Virus record (IMG/VR): IMGVR_UViG_3300035158_000267
Coordinates: 1-23,482 of that record
Reading direction: 5' to 3' (one strand)
Source of the DNA: a virus
DNA: 23,482 nt
Part shown: one piece after another, positions 19,547 to 23,482 of the stretch
Layout: the number at the start of each line of letters is the position of its first letter
Position numbering within the stretch: position 1 is the first letter of the stretch
The notes under the pieces: generated by a model
What the model was told of the DNA's origin: nothing
The model's database searches: none
What the model saw: the letters and a program-made list of their open reading frames with translations, nothing else
Program-made: the position numbers and the translations under genes

Positions 19547-19804
19547 TGCCCCGAAGAATGGTCCACCTTTGGGGTAGACATCCGCAAGATTCTGGAGAAT
19601 CGTCGCAGCCTCACCGAAGATGAGGAGGACGCTTTTGAACGGAATTCTATGATTGTGCTCACCTCTGACAGGGGAGTTGAGTACATTGATCCGGAGACTC
19701 TGATCTCTCTGAATCTGTCCACCTACTCTCATCCCGAAGCCATTCGGGAAGAAGTTATCCGAAAGGTAATTCCATCGGGAAGTCGCCAAGGAGCGAAAAA
19801 GTAG
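19523..19804 (+). CDS. hypothetical protein, start uncertain
   Basis: Not recognised. From about 19565 on, codon use looks clearly coding (VDIRKILENRRSLTEDEEDAFERNS...). The only in-frame start codons before that are TTG 19523 and GTG 19526, which lie inside a near-perfect promoter; the next is ATG 19649, which would give only 51 residues. An ATG at 19558, 11 bases after the TATAAT, is out of frame but would be in frame if the GGGG at 19571-19574 were GGG. So either a frameshift (real or a sequence error) or an unusual start is involved. The protein is acidic with a basic end (SRQGAKK). Confidence 0.55.
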   Translation: MVANPCYNCPEEWSTFGVDIRKILENRRSLTEDEEDAFERNSMIVLTSDRGVEYIDPETLISLNLSTYSHPEAIREEVIRKVIPSGSRQGAKK

Positions 19805-19827
19805 AGATTCAGTCGGTTTTTTCTTGT

Positions 19828-19872
19828 ATCCCCAAAGGATTTGTGCTATCGTGCCCAATCTCCTTTGGGGAT
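19828..19872 (+). other. long-loop hairpin in intergenic region
   Basis: ATCCCCAAAGGA (19828-19839) and TCCTTTGGGGAT (19861-19872) form a perfect 12-bp stem with a 21-base loop. A weak promoter (TTGTAT 19824-19829, 17 bases, TATCGT 19847-19852) would start inside the loop, so the hairpin forms only in transcripts coming from upstream. Confidence 0.6.
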
Positions 19873-19906
19873 ATTCTGTATCCAATAAATTGTAACACAA
19901 CAAAAT

Positions 19907-20152
19907 ATGATGAAAGAACACCTGTCTGAACAAATGATTCGGGAGTACGGTCATGTGATGTCTGAAGCCGAGATGGAACGACTCCTCTCAATCTCGGACG
20001 ACACTCCTGCTTCGCGAATTCCCAGCAGCAGAAATCACCTTGATTTCATGCTTGATTACAACATCAAGATCAGTCAAAAGACGGCTGATTTCATCTGTTC
20101 TGTGATGAACAGTATTCAACCCGATCCCGAGTTTACTTATGATCAACGATAA
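19907..20152 (+). CDS. small hypothetical protein
   Basis: Not recognised. It has 81 residues, with a charged helical N-terminus (EHLSEQMIREYGHVMSEAEMERLL) and no known motif. It overlaps the next gene by 14 bases. Confidence 0.65.
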   Translation: MMKEHLSEQMIREYGHVMSEAEMERLLSISDDTPASRIPSSRNHLDFMLDYNIKISQKTADFICSVMNSIQPDPEFTYDQR

Positions 20153-20351
20153 CGAACAACCACAAGAAGAAGATTATGATCCCTATGGTCTTGATAACCC
20201 TCTGTCACCTATCTATGAGTACATGGTTCTGTTTGCAGAGATTATGGAAATTGAACAAGAACTTGAGGACATTGATAATCGTCTTATCAATCTTCAAGTC
20301 GAGAAGCTTATCGCCGATGTGAAAAACAATCTGTGGCGATACGAAGTTTGA
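20139..20351 (+). CDS. small acidic hypothetical protein
   Basis: Not recognised. It has 70 residues with an acidic, Pro-containing N-terminus and a long amphipathic helix (about 30-60, with leucine/isoleucine spacing suggesting a coiled coil). It lies 19 bases before uvsX. Confidence 0.65.
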   Translation: MINDNEQPQEEDYDPYGLDNPLSPIYEYMVLFAEIMEIEQELEDIDNRLINLQVEKLIADVKNNLWRYEV

Positions 20352-20370
20352 AATCTTACCTATCCAAATC

Positions 20371-21417
20371 ATGTCAGTACTAGATAAAATTCGCAAGTCA
20401 TCCAAGGTGAAAGATTCGTCGGTCCTTGCCGACTCAAAATTCTTCCTCAATCCAGAGCAAGCACCAACACCTGTCCCTATGATCAATGTGGCACTCTCTG
20501 GATCAATCAAAGGAGGTCTCTCATCAGGACTTACTGTTCTCGCTGGACCAAGTAAGCATTTCAAGACTTCTTTTGGTCTCCTCATGGCATCTTCCTATCT
20601 GCAAAAGTATGAGGATGCAGCTTTGCTCTTCTATGACACCGAATTTGGGTCGCCTCAATCCTATTTTGAATCGTTTGGGATTGACACCGATCGAGTGATT
20701 CATTCTCCGGTGATGAACATTGAGGAACTCAAGTTTGATCTCATTTCTCAGCTTGAAAATCTGGATCGAGAAGACAGAGTTGTGATCGTGATTGACTCGA
20801 TCGGAAATCTGGCCTCCAAGAAAGAAGTTGAGGATGCCATCAACGAGAAGTCGGTTGCCGACATGACTCGCGCCAAGTCGCTCAAGGGTTTGTTTCGGAT
20901 GGTAACACCATATCTGAGGATGAAAGACATTCCTCTGATCGGCATCAATCACACTTACAAAGAGCAAGCCTTGTACCCAAAGGACATTGTGAGTGGGGGG
21001 ACAGGTGTGATGTATTCAGCCGACAATGTCTGGATCATTGGCCGCCAGCAGGACAAGCAAGGAACCGAAATTCAAGGTTATCATTTTGTGATCAAGATTG
21101 AGAAGTCTCGGTTTGTCCGCGAGGGTTCCAAGATTCCGATCAGTGTATCTTGGGAGGGAGGAATCCAAAAATGGTCTGGCTTGACCGAGGTCGCAATGGA
21201 AACTGGGTATGTTGTCAAGCCTCAATCCGGATGGTATCAAGCTATCAATCCATTGACCGGAGAGCTTGTCGAGCCCAAGCTGCGATACAAGGACACCCAG
21301 ACCCAAGAATTCTGGGAGCCTTTTCTTGACAATCCGAAGTTTTTGGATTCAGTGCAGTCCAAGTATTCTCTTGAATCCAATCAAATGATCCAGCAAAAGG
21401 AATCTGACCATGAATGA
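20371..21417 (+). CDS. uvsX: UvsX-like RecA-family recombinase
   Basis: The 348-residue product has Walker A GPSKHFKT at 59-66 (T4 GPSKSFKS), a Walker B strand VVIVIDSIGNL and the YDTEFG motif of T4 UvsX. UvsX coats single-stranded DNA and pairs it with a homologous duplex, which in T4 starts recombination-dependent replication; the gp41 helicase is then loaded at the resulting forks. Gene 41 lies close downstream, as in T4. It overlaps the next gene by 8 bases. T4 UvsX has 391 residues, so this is somewhat shorter. The C-terminal tail is acidic (QKESDHE). Confidence 0.95.
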   Translation: MSVLDKIRKSSKVKDSSVLADSKFFLNPEQAPTPVPMINVALSGSIKGGLSSGLTVLAGPSKHFKTSFGLLMASSYLQKYEDAALLFYDTEFGSPQSYFESFGIDTDRVIHSPVMNIEELKFDLISQLENLDREDRVVIVIDSIGNLASKKEVEDAINEKSVADMTRAKSLKGLFRMVTPYLRMKDIPLIGINHTYKEQALYPKDIVSGGTGVMYSADNVWIIGRQQDKQGTEIQGYHFVIKIEKSRFVREGSKIPISVSWEGGIQKWSGLTEVAMETGYVVKPQSGWYQAINPLTGELVEPKLRYKDTQTQEFWEPFLDNPKFLDSVQSKYSLESNQMIQQKESDHE

Positions 21418-21787
21418 AACTAATAGTAACGATAACAAACTCTACGAGATAGTCGAAAGCCCCAACGAATCCTTTACCGAAGATTTGTTCCCCTTGAGGA
21501 TCACCCAAGGCAAGTTTCGAGGCACTACATTCCGATTCGGAGTCGTCCGTGTTCTTGAAGATGAATCTGAAGATCAAGCCACGCTTCAATACGATTTTGA
21601 GGTTGAAACTCCTTGTGAAGGATGGACCAAAGATGGCTTGGAGGCAGACGAGGACTTTCGGCGCAATCTGGGCGACATCCTGATCCAGATTTTTGAGGAA
21701 CACGCCGAGATCAAGAAGGAGGAGGAATCTGAATTATCATCGTCCTCATCATCTGAAAGCCAAATCTCTGTTGATGAGAATATCTGA
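21410..21787 (+). CDS. hypothetical protein between uvsX and 41
   Basis: The 125-residue acidic protein has a compact central region (DLFPLRITQGKFRGTTFRFG, then VRVLEDE and LQYDFEVE strands, then GDILIQIFEEH) and a Ser/Glu-rich disordered tail. An AAGGA lies 8 bases before the ATG. It sits where T4 has gene 40, but similarity to gp40 is not evident. The GKFRGTTFRFGxVxV pattern looks like a conserved small protein of T4-like phages; a role alongside the replisome is likely from position only. Confidence 0.75.
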   Translation: MNETNSNDNKLYEIVESPNESFTEDLFPLRITQGKFRGTTFRFGVVRVLEDESEDQATLQYDFEVETPCEGWTKDGLEADEDFRRNLGDILIQIFEEHAEIKKEEESELSSSSSSESQISVDENI

Positions 21788-21792
21788 TAGTA

Positions 21793-23196
21793 ATGCCTTC
21801 ACTTGATACGATATCCAACTCTGAAATTCCAAAAATTGTTCTGGTCAATCTTCTGCGGAACGAGGAATACTGTCGCAAGGTTTTCCCGTTCTTGAAGCCT
21901 GAGTATTTTGAGGGGAATTCTAAAATCATCTTTGATCTCTTTGTCAAATTCTTTGGTGAGTACAATGTGATGCCGTCAGAGAAAGCTCTGGAGATCGAGT
22001 TCCTCAACTCTGACCAGAACACAGAGGAGAATGCTTCGGTCTTGGATAATCTGGCCAGAGTCTATCAAGATGCAGAAGACTATCTTTCGGCAGATGAGGA
22101 CTGGCTCATGGCCACGACCGAAAAATGGTGTCAGGATCGGGCCGTCTATCTGGCTGTGATTCAGTCGATCAATATCATTGATGGCGGTGATAAGCAATAC
22201 TCACCGGGGGCCATTCCTGACATTCTGTCCAGAGCACTCTCGGTCAGCTTTGATCGCAACATCGGCCACGACTACATTGAGAATGCCCAAGATCGATTTG
22301 ACTTCTACCACCAAGTAGAGAAGAAGATCGGATTTGATCTTGAGATGATGAACAAGATTACCAAGAACGGAGTTTCACGAAAGACGCTCAATGTGATTCT
22401 TGCTGGAACCGGAGTGGGCAAATCTCTGGCTATGTGTCATTTCGCTTCGGCAATGCTAACCCAGAGCAAGAATGTCTTGTACATTACATTGGAAATGGCC
22501 GAAGAAAAGATCGCCGAGCGAATTGATGCCAATCTCTTTGATGTTGATATTTCGGACCTTCGCTCCTTGAATCGTCAAGAATTTGACAATCAGATCGACA
22601 CAATCAGGACCAAGACCAATGGAAGGCTGGTAGTCAAGGAGTATCCGACTTCTCAGGCTCATGTGGGTCATTTCCGTGCCTTGCTCAACGAGTTACAGAT
22701 GAAGAAATCCTTTGTTCCAGATTGTATCTTTGTAGACTATCTGAACATTTGTGCATCATCTCGGATGAAGGGAGTCGGAGGATCGGTCAATACCTACAGT
22801 TATGTCAAGGCAATCGCCGAAGAAATCCGAGGTCTGGCTGTTGAATGGGATGTTCCAGTTTGGACAGCTACCCAGACCAACCGAGAAGGCTTCGGGAGTT
22901 CAGATGTTGATCTGACCAACACATCAGAGTCGTTTGGCCTCCCGGCTACAGCCGACCTAATGTTGGCCATGATCACGACAGAGGAGCTTGATGAACTCAA
23001 TCAGATTCTGGTCAAGCAACTGAAGAATCGGTACAATGACCCTACATTCTACCGAAAATTCGTTCTTGGGATTGACAGAGCCAAGATGAGGCTGTATGAT
23101 GTTGAGGATTCTGCTCAAGACGACATCCAGACCGATGCGAATGAGCATGGATCGCCATCATCCTCCAACGATTTTGGAGACTGGATAACCGATTGA
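21793..23196 (+). CDS. 41: replicative DNA helicase (gp41-like)
   Basis: The 467-residue product (T4 gp41: 475) has Walker A GTGVGKSL at 205-212, then LYITLEMAEEKIAERIDAN (T4 LYISMEMAEEVCAKRIDAN), a Walker B FVDYLNIC and the segment SESFGLPATADLMLA, which is nearly the same in T4. It is a hexameric DnaB-type helicase that moves 5' to 3' on the lagging strand and, in T4, works with the gp61 primase. Here the primase-like protein after 43B might take that role. The C-terminus is acidic and Ser-rich. Confidence 0.96.
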   Translation: MPSLDTISNSEIPKIVLVNLLRNEEYCRKVFPFLKPEYFEGNSKIIFDLFVKFFGEYNVMPSEKALEIEFLNSDQNTEENASVLDNLARVYQDAEDYLSADEDWLMATTEKWCQDRAVYLAVIQSINIIDGGDKQYSPGAIPDILSRALSVSFDRNIGHDYIENAQDRFDFYHQVEKKIGFDLEMMNKITKNGVSRKTLNVILAGTGVGKSLAMCHFASAMLTQSKNVLYITLEMAEEKIAERIDANLFDVDISDLRSLNRQEFDNQIDTIRTKTNGRLVVKEYPTSQAHVGHFRALLNELQMKKSFVPDCIFVDYLNICASSRMKGVGGSVNTYSYVKAIAEEIRGLAVEWDVPVWTATQTNREGFGSSDVDLTNTSESFGLPATADLMLAMITTEELDELNQILVKQLKNRYNDPTFYRKFVLGIDRAKMRLYDVEDSAQDDIQTDANEHGSPSSSNDFGDWITD

Positions 23197-23228
23197 AAAA
23201 CGATACTAGATTATGAAAAACGATACTA
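23194..23228 (+). repeat. 15-bp direct repeat at the gene 41 / next gene junction
   Basis: TGAAAAACGATACTA occurs at 23194-23208 and 23214-23228, 5 bases apart. The first copy contains the stop of gene 41 and the second the start of the next gene. Confidence 0.9.
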
Positions 23229-23443
23229 AACAAATCACTGACAAAGAAAGACTTGACTTCATCGAAGATTATCAGGTTGAAATTCTGACCGAAGTTGAAA
23301 TCGAGAATCGCAATGGCATTCAGAGTTTCTTCACGATGTTTCGGGTAAGATGCCGAGGAACTCAAGGCGGTCCCTATCGTTCTCTTCGGGATTGCTTGGA
23401 TGAAATGATGATGGTTCAAAAGGAGAAAAACCCCTATGATTAA
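23213..23443 (+). CDS. small hypothetical protein
   Basis: Not recognised. The 76-residue product begins within the second copy of a direct repeat. The ITDKERLDFIEDYQVEI start is typical of many small phage proteins. It has mixed charge and an RCRGTQGGPYRSLRDCLDEMM helix-like end. It overlaps the next start by 8 bases. Confidence 0.68.
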   Translation: MKNDTKQITDKERLDFIEDYQVEILTEVEIENRNGIQSFFTMFRVRCRGTQGGPYRSLRDCLDEMMMVQKEKNPYD

Positions 23444-23482
23444 AAAGTGTGGACAAGCATTGCCAAAATCACCCATCAAGGA
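23436..23482 (+). CDS. start of a gene cut by the window end
   Basis: An ATG overlapping the end of the previous gene opens a frame that runs to the window edge (MIKKCGQALPKSPIK). Overlapping starts are common here, and 'aggagaaaaacccctATG' gives an AGGAGA ribosome-site-like sequence upstream. There is too little to identify. Confidence 0.45.
   Translation, partial: MIKKCGQALPKSPIK

Noticed and set aside
21410-21787. gp40 head-vertex protein
   Set aside because: The position is that of T4 gene 40, but I see no convincing sequence similarity, so it is left as unknown.

Overview
The window is part of the genome of a large T4-like tailed phage (myovirus type). The key evidence is a run of genes in T4 order: sliding clamp (45), clamp loader (44, 62), translational repressor RegA and DNA polymerase (43), followed further on by UvsX recombinase and the gp41 replicative helicase. 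All genes that can be supported lie on the + strand, are packed tightly, and often overlap by 4 to 10 bases. The host cannot be named. Strong TTGAC-N16/17-TATNNT promoters argue for a bacterium with an ordinary sigma-70 factor, and few genes have a clear Shine-Dalgarno sequence.

Layout. 1-2873: a CobT-like VWA protein (5' end missing) and a CobS/MoxR-like AAA+ ATPase. 2890-5767: a strong terminator, a strong promoter, then 45, a small acidic gene, 44, 62 and regA. 5796-7003: three small unknown genes, two of them with signal peptides. 7062-10796: DNA polymerase in two pieces. The exonuclease part and Pol motif A are in 43A; motifs B and C and the clamp-binding tail are in 43B. A metallophosphoesterase gene lies between them. 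10793-11746: a protein resembling archaeo-eukaryotic primases, overlapping 43B by 4 bases. 11786-14899: small unknown genes, one tRNA, an HExxH protein and an HNH endonuclease. 14959-18559: a tRNA array with its own promoter. 18610-20351: small unknown genes including a lipoprotein. 20371-23482: uvsX, an unknown gene, gene 41, an unknown gene and the first codons of another.

The tRNA array is the most unusual part. It holds 20 complete tRNA genes (a 21st lies at 13201), one of which (Ile-GAT) has an acceptor stem that does not pair. Between tRNAs there are three stretches of about 110-150 bases that are not tRNAs but have long closing helices, much as T4 carries stable RNAs of unknown role in its tRNA cluster. 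A heme-oxygenase-like gene is inserted in the array. Just after it is a tRNA gene cut in its anticodon loop by about 300 bases that hold a T4-type late promoter motif, a complete tRNA-Arg and a 55-residue zinc-finger gene. The two halves of the cut tRNA are joined by a helix that extends the anticodon stem.

How the genes work together: 45/44/62/43A/43B/41/UvsX and the candidate primase make up most of a replisome. RegA probably tunes translation of these genes, and in T4 gp45 also activates late promoters of the TATAAATA type, several of which are visible here. The tRNAs cover most amino acids; no intact tRNA for Asp, Tyr or Cys was found.
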